DNA from: Kitasatospora sp. GP82
GTDB lineage: Bacteria > Actinomycetota > Actinomycetes > Streptomycetales > Streptomycetaceae
DNA length: 64,000 nucleotides
NCBI RefSeq assembly: GCF_029892105.1
Contig: NZ_JARZAJ010000017.1
Location: 62,001 to 126,000, forward strand
Direction: 5' to 3'
Part shown: in pieces, positions 49,404-58,027 of the stretch
Position numbering within the stretch: the first letter of the stretch is position 1
Layout: every line of letters begins with the position of its first letter
Notes under the pieces: model-generated
The model's input: only the letters and a program-made list of their open reading frames with translations
Told to the model about the DNA's origin: nothing
The model's database searches: none
Made by a program: the position numbers and the translations under genes

Positions 49404-51899
49404 TCAGGCGCCGCGCAGCACCGCACCCGTACGCGCCGAGGCGGCGGCGACCGCCGTCTCGCGCGCCGCCGAGGCCTCGTCGGCCGTCAGCGTGCGGTCG
49501 GCGGCACGGAAGCGCAGCGAGTACGCCAGCGACTTCTTGCCCTCGCCCGCCTGCTCGCCGGTGAAGACGTCGAACAGCCGGATGGACTCAAGCAGTTCAC
49601 CCGCGCCCTCGCGCAGCGCGGCCTCCACCTCGACGGCCGGCACCTTGGCGTCCACGATCAGGGCGACGTCCTGGGTGGCCACCGGGTACGAGGACACGGC
49701 GGGGCCACTGACCCGCTGCGGGCCGTCGGCGATGAGCAGGTCCAGGTCGAGCTCCATCACGCTGGTGCGCTCCGGCAGGTTCAGCGCCTTGATCACACGC
49801 GGGTGCAGCTCACCGGCGTGGCCGACGATGCGGTCGCCGACCAGCAGCTCGGCGCAGCGGCCCGGGTGCCAGGGGGCGAGCTGGCCCTGACGGACCGTCA
49901 GCTCGACACCGGCCGCACCGGCCACCGTACGGGCCGCCTCGACGGCGTCCGCCCAGGAGGCCCCGGCGCCCTTGCCCCACCAGCCCGAGGGCAACCGCTC
50001 GCCCGCGAGGGCGACAGCCACGCGACGCGGCTGGTCGGGCAGCGCGGCGTCGAGCGCGGCGAGCTCATCGTCGGTCGGACGGCGGTCGACCGGCAGGCGC
50101 GGGGCGACCTTCAGCTCGTCCTTGGGCAGGAAGACGGTGCCCATCTCGAAGATCGCCAGGTCGGTGTTGCCCCGGCCGACGTTGCGGCGCAGCGCACCGA
50201 GCAGACCCGGCAGCAGCGTGGTGCGCAGCCCCGGCTCCTCGTCGTTGAGCGGGTTGACCAGCGTGACGGTGCGGCGGCGCCGGTCGTCCTTGTCCAGGCC
50301 GAGGGCGTCGAGTGCGGGCTCGCCGACGAACGGGTAGTTGTTCACCTCGACGTAGCCGGCCCCGGCCAGCGCGACACCCGTGCGGCGGTGGAAGCGCTGG
50401 GCCTCGGTCAGGCCGCGGCCCGGCGGGACGGTGGGCATCCGGGCGGGCACGTTGTCGTAGCCCTCGAGCCGGATGACCTCCTCCGCCAGGTCGTACGGGT
50501 CGGTGAGGTCGGGGCGCCAGCTCGGCGGGGTGACCTCGAGGACGTCCGTGCCCACGACGGTGCAGCCGACCTCCTGAAGGCGCCGGGTGACGGTCTCGCG
50601 GCCGTACTCGGTGCCCGCCACCCGGTCCGGCAGGTCCGCGGCGATCGCGATGGTACGCAGCGGGTGCGGGGCCGCGATGTCGGTGACCCCGGCTTCTGCG
50701 GTGCCGCCGGCGATCAGGACCAGCAGGTCCACGGCGCGCTGGGCGGCAGCGCGGGCGGCCTCCGGGTCGACGCCGCGCTCGAAGCGCTTGGACGCCTCGG
50801 AGGGCAGCTTGTGCCGCTTGGCGGTGCGGGCGACCGAGACCGGGTCGAAGTGCGCGGCCTCGATGATGACCTCGGTGGTGCCCGGGCCTGCGGCCGGGTC
50901 GAGGATCTCGGTGGAGGCGCCGCCCATGACCCCGGCCAGGCCGATCGGCCCGGAGTTGTCGCAGATCAGCAGGTCCTCGGCGGACAGCTTGCGCTGGACG
51001 CCGTCCAGGGTGGTGAGGGACTCGCCCTCCTCCGCGCGCCGGACCAGGATCGCGCCGTCGACCCGCCCGCGGTCGTAGGCGTGCAGCGGCTGGCCGACCT
51101 CCAGCATCACGTAGTTGGTGATGTCGACGGTCAGCGAGATCGGGCGGACGCCCGACTTCTGCAGGCGGCGCTGCAGCCAGATCGGCGACTGCGCATTCGG
51201 GTCGATGCCGGTCACCGTACGGGCGACGAAGCGGTCGCAGCCCGCCGGGTCGGCGACCTTGACCAGGTGACCGTAGGAGTTGGCCGGGGGCACGTCCAGC
51301 AGCGCCGGGTCGGCCAGCGGCAGCCCGTACGCGGCGGCGGCCTCGCGGGCCACACCGCGCATGGACAGGCAGTAGCCGCGGTCCGGGGTGACGGCGATGT
51401 CCAGGACCTCGTCCGTCAGTTCGAGCAGTTCGATCGCGTCGGTGCCGGGCTCGTGGTGCGACTCCAGGACGATGATCCCGTTGTGGTCGTCGCCCATGCC
51501 GAGCTCGCGGGCGGAGCAGATCATGCCGGCCGAGGTGTGGCCGTAGGTCTGCCGCGCGGCGATCGGGAAGGGGCCGGGCAGCACGGCGCCCGGGAGCACC
51601 ACGACGACCTTGTCGCCGACGGCGAAGTTGGTCGCACCGCAGACGATCTCCTGCGGCTCACCGGTGCCGTTGGCGTCGCCGACGTTGACGAAGCAGTGCC
51701 GGATCGGCTTCTTGAAGCCGGACAGCTCCTCGATGGAGAGCACCTGGCCGACCACCAGCGGGCCCTTGAGGTCGGCGCCGATCTGCTCGACTGTCTCGAC
51801 CTCCAGACCCGCGCGGACCAGCCGGGCCGCCACATCGCGGCCGGTCTCACCCGCCGGAAGGTCGACGTACTCGCGCAGCCAGGAAAGCGGGACGCGCAT
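49404..51899 (-). CDS. pheT: Phenylalanyl-tRNA synthetase beta subunit
   Basis: 831 residues, normal for the bacterial long form. Order of domains: N-terminal tRNA-binding OB fold (DLKGPLVVGQVLSIEELSGFKKPIRHCFV, residues about 40-150), B3/B4 editing domain (about 210-390), B5 (about 400-475), the catalytic-like core (RFHRRTGVALAGAGYVEVNNYPFVGEP) and the C-terminal ferredoxin-like anticodon-binding domain (SSYPVATQDVALIVDAKVPAVEVEAAL). It charges tRNA-Phe as an alpha2-beta2 enzyme. ATG 51899 shares a base with the pheS stop, so translation is coupled. Confidence 0.96.
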   Translation of the reverse strand: MRVPLSWLREYVDLPAGETGRDVAARLVRAGLEVETVEQIGADLKGPLVVGQVLSIEELSGFKKPIRHCFVNVGDANGTGEPQEIVCGATNFAVGDKVVVVLPGAVLPGPFPIAARQTYGHTSAGMICSARELGMGDDHNGIIVLESHHEPGTDAIELLELTDEVLDIAVTPDRGYCLSMRGVAREAAAAYGLPLADPALLDVPPANSYGHLVKVADPAGCDRFVARTVTGIDPNAQSPIWLQRRLQKSGVRPISLTVDITNYVMLEVGQPLHAYDRGRVDGAILVRRAEEGESLTTLDGVQRKLSAEDLLICDNSGPIGLAGVMGGASTEILDPAAGPGTTEVIIEAAHFDPVSVARTAKRHKLPSEASKRFERGVDPEAARAAAQRAVDLLVLIAGGTAEAGVTDIAAPHPLRTIAIAADLPDRVAGTEYGRETVTRRLQEVGCTVVGTDVLEVTPPSWRPDLTDPYDLAEEVIRLEGYDNVPARMPTVPPGRGLTEAQRFHRRTGVALAGAGYVEVNNYPFVGEPALDALGLDKDDRRRRTVTLVNPLNDEEPGLRTTLLPGLLGALRRNVGRGNTDLAIFEMGTVFLPKDELKVAPRLPVDRRPTDDELAALDAALPDQPRRVAVALAGERLPSGWWGKGAGASWADAVEAARTVAGAAGVELTVRQGQLAPWHPGRCAELLVGDRIVGHAGELHPRVIKALNLPERTSVMELDLDLLIADGPQRVSGPAVSSYPVATQDVALIVDAKVPAVEVEAALREGAGELLESIRLFDVFTGEQAGEGKKSLAYSLRFRAADRTLTADEASAARETAVAAASARTGAVLRGA

Positions 51900-53020
51900 C
51901 AGATCTCCATCCCGAACGGGAGGGTGAAGCGGACGTCACCCTCGACCATGTCGCGCATGTCGGCGACGTTGTGGCGGTTCATCAGAATTCGCTCAAGGCC
52001 GAGGCCGAAGGCGAAGCCGCTGTAGCGGTTGGGGTCGACGCCGCAGGCCACCAGCACACGCGGGTTGACCACGCCGCAGCCGCCGAGCTCGATCCAGCCC
52101 TCACTGGAGCAGGTCCGGCAGGGCCTGTCCGGGTTGCCGACACTCTCGCCGCGGCACACGAAGCACTGCAGGTCGATCTCGGCGCTCGGCTCGGTGAACG
52201 GGAAGTACGAAGGCCGCCAACGCAGTTCGAGGCCGTCGCCGATCAGCTTGGAGACCAGCTGCTCGATGGTGCCCTTGAGGTCGGCGAAGGTGATGCCCTC
52301 GTCGACGGCGAGGCCCTCGACCTGGCGGAAGACCGGGGTGTGGGTGGCGTCCAGCTCGTCGGTCCGGTAGACCCGGCCGGGGCAGACCACGTAGACCGGG
52401 GGCTCGCGGTCGAGCAGGGTGCGGGCCTGGACCGGGGAGGTCTGGGTGCGCAGGACCACACCGGAGTCGGCGGAGCCGTCCGGGGCCTGCACGAAGAAGG
52501 TGTCCTGCATCGAGCGGGCCGGGTGGTCCGGGCCCAGGTTGAGGGCGTCGAAGTTGAGCCACTCGGCCTCGGCCTCGGGGCCCTCGGCGACCTCGTAGCC
52601 CATGGCCACGAAGGTGTCCTCGATCCGCTCGGCGAGGGTGGTCAGCGGGTGCCTGGCGCCGCGCGGGGTACGGCCGTACGGCAGGGTGACGTCCACCGCC
52701 TCCTCGACCAGCACGCGGGCGTCGCGCTCCGCCTCCAGCTCGGCCTGGCGCTTGGCGAGGGCCTGGTTGACGGCGCCACGGGCCTGACCGATCAGCTTGC
52801 CGGCCGCGGCCTTGGCGTGCGGGGGCAGTGCGCCGATCTCGCGGTTGGCGAGCGCCAGCGGCGAGCGGTCGCCGGTGTGGGCGACCTTGGCCTGCTTGAG
52901 CTCCTCCAGGCTGCCGGCCCCGGCGAACGCGGCGAACGCCGCGTCCCTGGCCTGCTCCACCACCTCGGGCTTCAATGCCTCGACCTCTACCGGGTCGTAC
53001 GACTTATTGGGTGCCGACAT
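51899..53020 (-). CDS. pheS: Phenylalanyl-tRNA synthetase alpha subunit
   Basis: 373 residues. An N-terminal coiled coil (about 1-95) reaches the tRNA. The class-II catalytic core contains GARHPLTTLAERIEDTFVAMGYEVAEGPE (motif 1 region), TQTSPVQARTLL, PGRVYRTDELDATHTPVFRQVEGLAVD (motif 2) and SGFAFGLGLERILMNRH (motif 3). ATG 53020 follows GGGAAAG. The 231-bp gap upstream to the histidine-kinase gene may carry a separate promoter (TACACT as -10 at 53182-53177). I see no T-box or Phe-rich leader peptide. Confidence 0.96.
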   Translation of the reverse strand: MSAPNKSYDPVEVEALKPEVVEQARDAAFAAFAGAGSLEELKQAKVAHTGDRSPLALANREIGALPPHAKAAAGKLIGQARGAVNQALAKRQAELEAERDARVLVEEAVDVTLPYGRTPRGARHPLTTLAERIEDTFVAMGYEVAEGPEAEAEWLNFDALNLGPDHPARSMQDTFFVQAPDGSADSGVVLRTQTSPVQARTLLDREPPVYVVCPGRVYRTDELDATHTPVFRQVEGLAVDEGITFADLKGTIEQLVSKLIGDGLELRWRPSYFPFTEPSAEIDLQCFVCRGESVGNPDRPCRTCSSEGWIELGGCGVVNPRVLVACGVDPNRYSGFAFGLGLERILMNRHNVADMRDMVEGDVRFTLPFGMEI

Positions 53021-53251
53021 CGCTATCTTTCCCGTGCTCCTGCTCGTGAAGTGAAGGGTGTGTCTCGCCCTTGCGCTACGCCCGGCGTGGCCGGGGCACG
53101 GGCAGCCGTTCCCGTACGAGTCAGGAAGGATGTCCGCGGCGCGGCCGCGCAGGGCGTCCCACAACGCCAAAGGTCGAGTGTAGTCGCAGCAGGCCCAGGC
53201 CCTGGCGGGCGAGCGTGCCTCCAGCCCCCCGGTACGCCCGCCACTCGATGC

Positions 53252-54364
53252 TCAGAGCATGAAGTCGGGCACCCCGGCGGGCAGGATAAATCGGAACTGG
53301 GCGCCGCCGCCGGGCGCGCGGCTGATCCGGATGGTGCCGCCGTGGGCCTCGACGATGCCCTTGACGATATAGAGGCCGAGTCCGGTGCCACCGCGCTTGG
53401 AACCGCGCCAGAAGCGGGTGAAGACGCGCGGCATCGAGTCCTCGGGGATGCCGGTGCCTTCGTCGCTCACGGTGACCGCAGTTCCTTCCACCACACGGCC
53501 CTCCAGGATCCTGGACGGGGTGCCGGGGCGCTCCCAGCCGGCTGCCTCCACCACTTCCTTGGCGGGCGCCACCTCGATCGTGACAGTTCCCTCACCGTGC
53601 CGCACCGCATTTTCCAGCAGGTTGGCGAGGACCTGGTCGACCTTGTCGGGGTCCGCCCAGAGCTGGGTGAGCGGCTCGGCGATCCGGATGTCGAAGCGCT
53701 CGGCGGGGATCCCGGCCGCGACCTTGCCGTCCACATGCCGCTGGACGGCCGCCGCCAGGTCCACCACCTGCTTGCGGACCTCCAGGCGCCCGGCGTCGAT
53801 CCGGGAGATGTCCAGCAGCTCGGCGATCAGGCGGGTGACCCGGTCCGCGTCGGCGTCGACGGTCTCCAGCATCACCCGCTTCTGCCCGTCGGTGAACCGC
53901 TCCCACTTGGCCAGCAGGGTGGCGGTGAAGCCCTTGACACTGGTGAGCGGGGAGCGCAGCTCGTGCGCGACGGTGGCGATCAGCTCGGCGTGGCTGCGCT
54001 CGGTACGGCGGCGCGCCTCGGTGCCGCGCAGCGCGACCACCACCTGCCGGACAGGTCCGCAGGGCCGCTCACGCACGTACCGGGCGGAGACCAGCACCTC
54101 GCGGCCGCCCGGCAGCAGCAGGTTCCGCTCGGGCTGCCCGGTGCGGATGGCCAGGCCCCCGTACGGGTCGGTCAGCTGCCACCAGCGGCGGCCGTCCAGA
54201 TCCTCCAGCGGGAGCGCCTGCTCCAGCGTGGTGCCGGGCGTGACACGGACGCCGGTGAGCCGGGCGGCGGCCCGGTTGAAGCAGATCACCCGGCCTGCGG
54301 CATCGGCGATCACCAAGCCGTCCGGCAGGTCGTCCGGATTCAGCTCCGATCCGCTGCCGACCAT
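53252..54364 (-). CDS. Orphan soluble histidine kinase with PAS domain
   Basis: 370 residues and no membrane segment. A PAS-type sensor lies at about 8-110 (DDLPDGLVIADAAGRVICFNRAAARLTG). The dimerisation/phosphoacceptor helix has H in ELIATVAHELRSPLTSVKGF (about 135). The ATPase domain has N-box NLLENAVRHGEG, G1 DEGTGIPEDS and G2 GGTGLGLYIVKG. All catalytic boxes are intact. No response regulator gene is next to it, so its partner is elsewhere. It sits upstream of pheST in the same direction, an arrangement I recall as conserved in Streptomyces. Confidence 0.87.
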   Translation of the reverse strand: MVGSGSELNPDDLPDGLVIADAAGRVICFNRAAARLTGVRVTPGTTLEQALPLEDLDGRRWWQLTDPYGGLAIRTGQPERNLLLPGGREVLVSARYVRERPCGPVRQVVVALRGTEARRRTERSHAELIATVAHELRSPLTSVKGFTATLLAKWERFTDGQKRVMLETVDADADRVTRLIAELLDISRIDAGRLEVRKQVVDLAAAVQRHVDGKVAAGIPAERFDIRIAEPLTQLWADPDKVDQVLANLLENAVRHGEGTVTIEVAPAKEVVEAAGWERPGTPSRILEGRVVEGTAVTVSDEGTGIPEDSMPRVFTRFWRGSKRGGTGLGLYIVKGIVEAHGGTIRISRAPGGGAQFRFILPAGVPDFML

Positions 54365-54528
54365 GGGCGTCCTCCCCGCTCAGAGCCTCCGCCACCAGGG
54401 GTCGCGGCGGCCGCGGCCGCCTGCGGTGGCCCGGACCGGGGCCGGGCGGCGCTGCCCGGTCCACCGTGCGCTGGTGTCGGTGGCACTACCCACCGTGTCC
54501 GTTCCCCCACGGCCCGACCCTAGCGCCC

Positions 54529-55395
54529 CTACCCCTGTGCGCGACACCCTCCCGGCAGCCGCTGGGCGCGCGCGGAGGCATAGAGGCAGACGGCGGCGGC
54601 GGTGGCGAGGTTGAGGCTCTCGGCGCGCCCGTGAATGGGGACGCGCACCACCTCGTCGGCGAGTGCGCGGGTCTCCTCCGGCAGGCCCCACGCCTCGTTG
54701 CCGAACACCCAGGCCCCCGGCGCACCCAGGGTGCCCTCGTCCAGCTCCTGGTCGAGGTCGCGCTCCCCCGCCCCGTCGGCGGCCAGCACCCGGACACCCG
54801 CCTCGCGCAGCCTGGCCACCGCCTCCTCGATCGGGACACCGGTGGCGACCGGCAGGTGGAACAGGCTGCCCACCGAGGCCCGGACGGCCTTCGGGTTGTA
54901 CGGGTCCACCGAGGCGTCGGTCAGGATCACCGCGTCCGCCCCGGCCGCGTCGGCCGTCCGCAGCACGGTGCCCGCGTTCCCGGGGTCGCGCACGTGCGCC
55001 AGCACGGCGACCAGCTGCGGGCGGGCCTTGAGCACCTCTTCGAACGGGGTGTCGATGAACCGGCACAGCGCCACGATGCCCTGCGGGGTGACGGTGTCGC
55101 AGATCTCGGCGATCACCTCGTCGGTGGCGGTGAGCACCGGCAGGTCGGCCGCCCGTGCGGCGGAGACGATGTCCGCGTGCCGCTCGGCGGCCTCCGACGT
55201 CAGGTAGATCTCGACCACGGCGTGCTCCTCCGAGCCCGCCAGCTGCCCGTACGCGACGGCTTCCCGGACGGCCTGCGGGCCCTCGGCGAGGAAGCGGCGC
55301 TCCTTGCTGCGCTGGTTGCGCCGGGCCAGCTTGCGGGCGGCGACGACGCGCGGGGAGCGCAGGGAGGTGAGCAGGGGGGTGTCGGTGCTCTGCAT
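54529..55395 (-). CDS. TrmH-family rRNA/tRNA 2'-O-methyltransferase
   Basis: 288 residues. N-terminal substrate-binding domain (SPRVVAARKLARRNQRSKERRFLAEGPQAVREAV) and a C-terminal SPOUT domain: VLAHVRDPGNAGTVLRTADAAGADAVILTDASVDPYNPKAVRASVGSLFHLPV, VFGNEAWGLPEE, VPIHGRAESLNLATAAAVCLY, the three knot motifs. It methylates ribose in a structured RNA; the precise site is unknown. ATG 55395 is preferred; the ribosome binding site is modest (GAGAACGAGAG). It lies after the rplT terminator, in the same direction. Confidence 0.85.
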   Translation of the reverse strand: MQSTDTPLLTSLRSPRVVAARKLARRNQRSKERRFLAEGPQAVREAVAYGQLAGSEEHAVVEIYLTSEAAERHADIVSAARAADLPVLTATDEVIAEICDTVTPQGIVALCRFIDTPFEEVLKARPQLVAVLAHVRDPGNAGTVLRTADAAGADAVILTDASVDPYNPKAVRASVGSLFHLPVATGVPIEEAVARLREAGVRVLAADGAGERDLDQELDEGTLGAPGAWVFGNEAWGLPEETRALADEVVRVPIHGRAESLNLATAAAVCLYASARAQRLPGGCRAQG

Positions 55396-55462
55396 GCTCT
55401 CGTTCTCTGTGGGCTGCTCTGCGGATACGTGGGCTGCTCTGCGGAGGTGGGCCTGGGAAGCA

Positions 55463-55494
55463 CTCAGACCCGCAGGCAAGCCTGCGGGTCTGAG
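55463..55494 (-). terminator. Terminator of the infC-rpmI-rplT operon
   Basis: Perfect 15-bp arms CTCAGACCCGCAGGC/GCCTGCGGGTCTGAG with a two-base centre, 35 bp past the rplT stop. Confidence 0.85.
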
Positions 55495-55528
55495 CGGATC
55501 AGCTACGGTGCCGAAGCTCCGGCCTGGA

Positions 55529-55915
55529 TCAGGCGGCGACCTTGGGGGCGTTGACGTCCTCCGGCAGCGCCTTCCGGGCGACCTCGACCAGCGCGACGAA
55601 CGCGACCTGGTCGTGGACGGCCAGCTCGGCCAGCATCTTGCGGTCGATCTCGACGCCTGCGGCCTTCAGGCCCTGGACGAAGCGGTTGTAGGTGATGCCG
55701 TTGGCACGGGCCGCAGCGTTGATGCGCTGGATCCAGAGCTGGCGGAAGTCGCCCTTGCGCTTCTTACGGTCGTTGAAGTTGTAGACCAGCGAGTGGGTGA
55801 CCTGCTCCTTGGCCTTGCGGTACAGGCGCGAGCGCTGGCCCCGGTAGCCGCTGGCGCGCTCCAGGATGACCCGGCGCTTCTTGTGGGCGTTCACTGCCCG
55901 CTTGACGCGTGCCAC
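55529..55915 (-). CDS. rplT: 50S ribosomal protein L20
   Basis: 128 residues, normal size. Strongly conserved sequence: ARVKRAVNAHKKRRVILERASGYRGQRSRLYRKAKEQVTHSL, YNFNDRKKRKGDFRQLWIQRINAAARANGITYNRFVQGLKAAGVEIDRKMLAELA. GTG 55915 lies behind AAGGAG. Last gene of infC-rpmI-rplT. Confidence 0.97.
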   Translation of the reverse strand: MARVKRAVNAHKKRRVILERASGYRGQRSRLYRKAKEQVTHSLVYNFNDRKKRKGDFRQLWIQRINAAARANGITYNRFVQGLKAAGVEIDRKMLAELAVHDQVAFVALVEVARKALPEDVNAPKVAA

Positions 55916-56032
55916 TTCATTACTCCTTGGGTTGGACCACGGACTACTTCACGTGGTCCGTCATTCGAATGGGTCGGGAAGGATCAGCTGCCCTGCCGGT
56001 CCGCACGGTCGGCGGCCCAGGCGGGCGGGCGA

Positions 56033-56227
56033 TCACTTGCCCAGAAGCTTCTTGATCTTCTTGGCGTCGGCCGGGGCCAGCTCGACCGTGCCGGCCAGCT
56101 TGCGGGTCAGCGTCGAGGGCTTGTGCTCGAGCAGGTGGCGACGGCCGGCACGCTCGCGCAGCACCTTGCCGGAGCCGGTGATCTTGAAGCGCTTGCTGGC
56201 GCCGCTGTGGGTCTTTTGCTTCGGCAT
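56033..56227 (-). CDS. rpmI: 50S ribosomal protein L35
   Basis: 64 residues with the family pattern PKQKTHSGASKRFKITGSGKVLRERAGRRHLLEHKPSTLTR. ATG 56227, behind GAGGAG; sits between infC and rplT as usual. Confidence 0.97.
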   Translation of the reverse strand: MPKQKTHSGASKRFKITGSGKVLRERAGRRHLLEHKPSTLTRKLAGTVELAPADAKKIKKLLGK

Positions 56228-56368
56228 GTCGCCGTCTCTCCTCGTCGGTCCGCCCACCGCCCGCGCTTTGGGGCGCGGGCGGGGACTGGATGAATCACTT
56301 GATACCCAGGGCGGGCCGCCCCGGTACCTCGGTGGCCGGTCCGCCCGGACCGCCGTGAACCCTGGGGC

Positions 56369-57088
56369 TCAGGCGTCCTGAGCGGCCTCGGCCGGCTGCT
56401 CGACCTCGGCGTCCTCGGCGTCGGCCTGCTCGGCCTCCGCCTCGGCGGCCGCGTTCTCGGCCTCAAGCGCAGCGTCGTCATCCGAAAGATCGGCGTCGTT
56501 CGGACCGGTGCCCCGGCCCTGACGCTCGGCCTTGCGGGCGTCCGCTGCGGCGCGGGCCTCGGCCATTGCCTCGGTCTTCTTCTTGTGCGGGCCAAGAACC
56601 ATGATCATGTTTCGGCCGTCCTGCTTGGCCGAGGACTCCACGAATCCCAGGTCCTGGACGTCGTTCGCGAGCCGCTGCAGCAGTCGGAAGCCCAGCTCGG
56701 GGCGAGACTGCTCACGACCGCGGAACATGATCGTGATCTTGACCTTGTCGCCCTGCTTGAGGAACCGGACGACGTGACCCTTCTTGGTGTCATAGTCGTG
56801 CGGGTCGATCTTCGGCCGGAGCTTCATCTCCTTGATGACCGTGTGCGCCTGGTTCTTGCGCGCCTCACGGGCCTTCATGGCCGACTCGTACTTGAACTTG
56901 CCATAGTCCATGAGCTTGCACACCGGCGGCCGGGCGGTCGCCGCGACCTCGACCAGGTCAAGGTCGTACTCCTGCGCAAGCTCCAGCGCCTTGGCAAGCG
57001 GCACAATGCCGACCTGCTCGCCGCTGGGACCGACGAGTCGCACCTCGGGGACGCGAATCCGGTCGTTGATGCGGGGCTCGGTGCTGAT
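56369..57088 (-). CDS. infC: Translation initiation factor IF-3, apparent AUC start
   Basis: 239 residues if started at ATC 57088. The universal IF-3 N-terminus (EPRINDRIRVPEVRLVGPSGEQVGIVPL) is only complete when read from there. The first GTG (57043) would cut off the conserved RINDRIRVPE, and no ATG or GTG exists further upstream in frame. AGGAGG ends 4 nt before the ATC. Non-standard AUU/AUC starts are known for bacterial infC, where they allow IF-3 to limit its own synthesis. The N-domain (about 1-85), linker helix and C-domain (TVIKEMKLRPKIDPHDYDTKKGHVVRFLKQGDKVKITIMFRGRE) are normal. An acidic Ala/Glu tail of about 50 residues follows. Confidence 0.9.
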   Translation of the reverse strand: MSTEPRINDRIRVPEVRLVGPSGEQVGIVPLAKALELAQEYDLDLVEVAATARPPVCKLMDYGKFKYESAMKAREARKNQAHTVIKEMKLRPKIDPHDYDTKKGHVVRFLKQGDKVKITIMFRGREQSRPELGFRLLQRLANDVQDLGFVESSAKQDGRNMIMVLGPHKKKTEAMAEARAAADARKAERQGRGTGPNDADLSDDDAALEAENAAAEAEAEQADAEDAEVEQPAEAAQDA

Positions 57089-57211
57089 GGGGCCTCCTCG
57101 GTTGCACCTTCTGCGATGCGGCCGTCGGACGGCGGTCGCACGTAGTGGACTCGACCACTGGGCGGGGCTTCATTCGTGCTGCGCTGCTTGCAACGCCGGC
57201 ACCGCGACACG

Positions 57212-57243
57212 AAAAAAGCCCCGCTCGGTACACAGGCGGGGCT
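57212..57243 (-). promoter_or_regulatory. Attenuator hairpin in the infC leader
   Basis: On the minus strand AGCCCCGC, a 10-11 nt loop, GCGGGGCT and then TTTTT: a textbook intrinsic terminator 124 nt before the infC start. A second AGCCCCGCC (57171-57163) lies downstream and can pair with the same GGGGCT strand, which would break the terminator. The only U-tailed hairpin I see in the window. Confidence 0.7.
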
Positions 57244-57565
57244 CCACACAACCGGGGGCGGCATCCGTGCGGGACGGACACTGCTGGCGAATCCGGGCCT
57301 TACGGCCGGTTTCGCGGACCGGACCCTCCGACCGCGAGGCCGGACAGGTGGGAGACTTTCGCGGTTGCCCTCTCGGGCCTCCTGAGGTGGAGCCTCCACT
57401 TGCTGGCCTGGAACCCTGACGAGTTCCTGGCCGGTCAGTCTCGAAGCATACCAGCGTTCTCACCCCCAGCGGTATTCCGCACCGCCGACCCTTCTGCTGG
57501 TCAGCGCCGCTGCACCCCCTTGTACGCTCCCTGTGTACCCCAACGGCACGACGGAGTGAGCCACC
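57244..57565. other. Divergent promoter region of infC and DUF1844 genes
   Basis: 322 bp without a gene. It must contain the infC-operon promoter (minus) and the DUF1844 promoter (plus). CTTGTACGCTCCC near 57519 could be part of the latter, but I cannot place hexamers with confidence. Confidence 0.4.
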
Positions 57566-57934
57566 TTGAGCAGCCAGCCCCATGAGCACAACGACGAGGC
57601 CCTGGGCTTCGACGACATCACCCGCGACATCGCCGAGGTCCCGGCCGTCGAGGTGATCACGACCGTCGCGGTGCACCTGATGAGCGCGGCGGCCGTCAAG
57701 TGCGGCCTCGCCGAGGGCGGCGACAAGGACAAGGACCTGGACGAGGCGCGCAAGCTGATCACCGCACTGGCCGGACTGGTCACCGCCGGGGCCCCCGAGA
57801 TCAGCAACTTCCACGCCGCCCCGCTGCGGGACGGGCTGCGCTCGCTGCAGCTCGCCTTCCGCGAGGCCTCGCTGGTGCCGGACGCCCCGGGCACCGGGCC
57901 CGGCGAGAAGTTCACCGGCCCCGTCTACAGCTGA
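57566..57934 (+). CDS. DUF1844 protein
   Basis: 122 residues from TTG 57566, with GGAG about 10 nt upstream; there is no ATG or GTG nearby that keeps the conserved start. The core ITRDIAEVPAVEVITTVAVHLMSAAAVKCGLAEGGDKDKDLDEARKLITALAGLVTAGAPEI is typical of DUF1844, a small helical family found next to infC in actinobacteria. Function unknown; the location suggests a link with translation or growth. Convergent with the SseB-like gene across a strong terminator. Confidence 0.88.
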   Translation: MSSQPHEHNDEALGFDDITRDIAEVPAVEVITTVAVHLMSAAAVKCGLAEGGDKDKDLDEARKLITALAGLVTAGAPEISNFHAAPLRDGLRSLQLAFREASLVPDAPGTGPGEKFTGPVYS

Positions 57935-57967
57935 GGCCGGGCTTCCCGCGACGTCCGATGCACTGTT

Positions 57968-58013
57968 CAGGGGTGCGGGGCTCTGTTCGGTCGAGCGGAG
58001 CCCCGCGCCCCTG
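57968..58013. terminator. Bidirectional terminator, DUF1844 and SseB-like genes
   Basis: 16-bp stem CAGGGGTGCGGGGCTC with GAGCCCCGCGCCCCTG (one G-U pair) and a 14-nt loop between convergent genes. Its arms resemble the dispersed GGGGCGCGGGG motif. Confidence 0.85.
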
Positions 58014-58027
58014 AAATACCGCAGTGC

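Noticed and set aside
53021..53251. T-box or Phe leader peptide before pheS
   Set aside because: No T-box motif and no frame with a Phe run. Only a weak -10 candidate is present.
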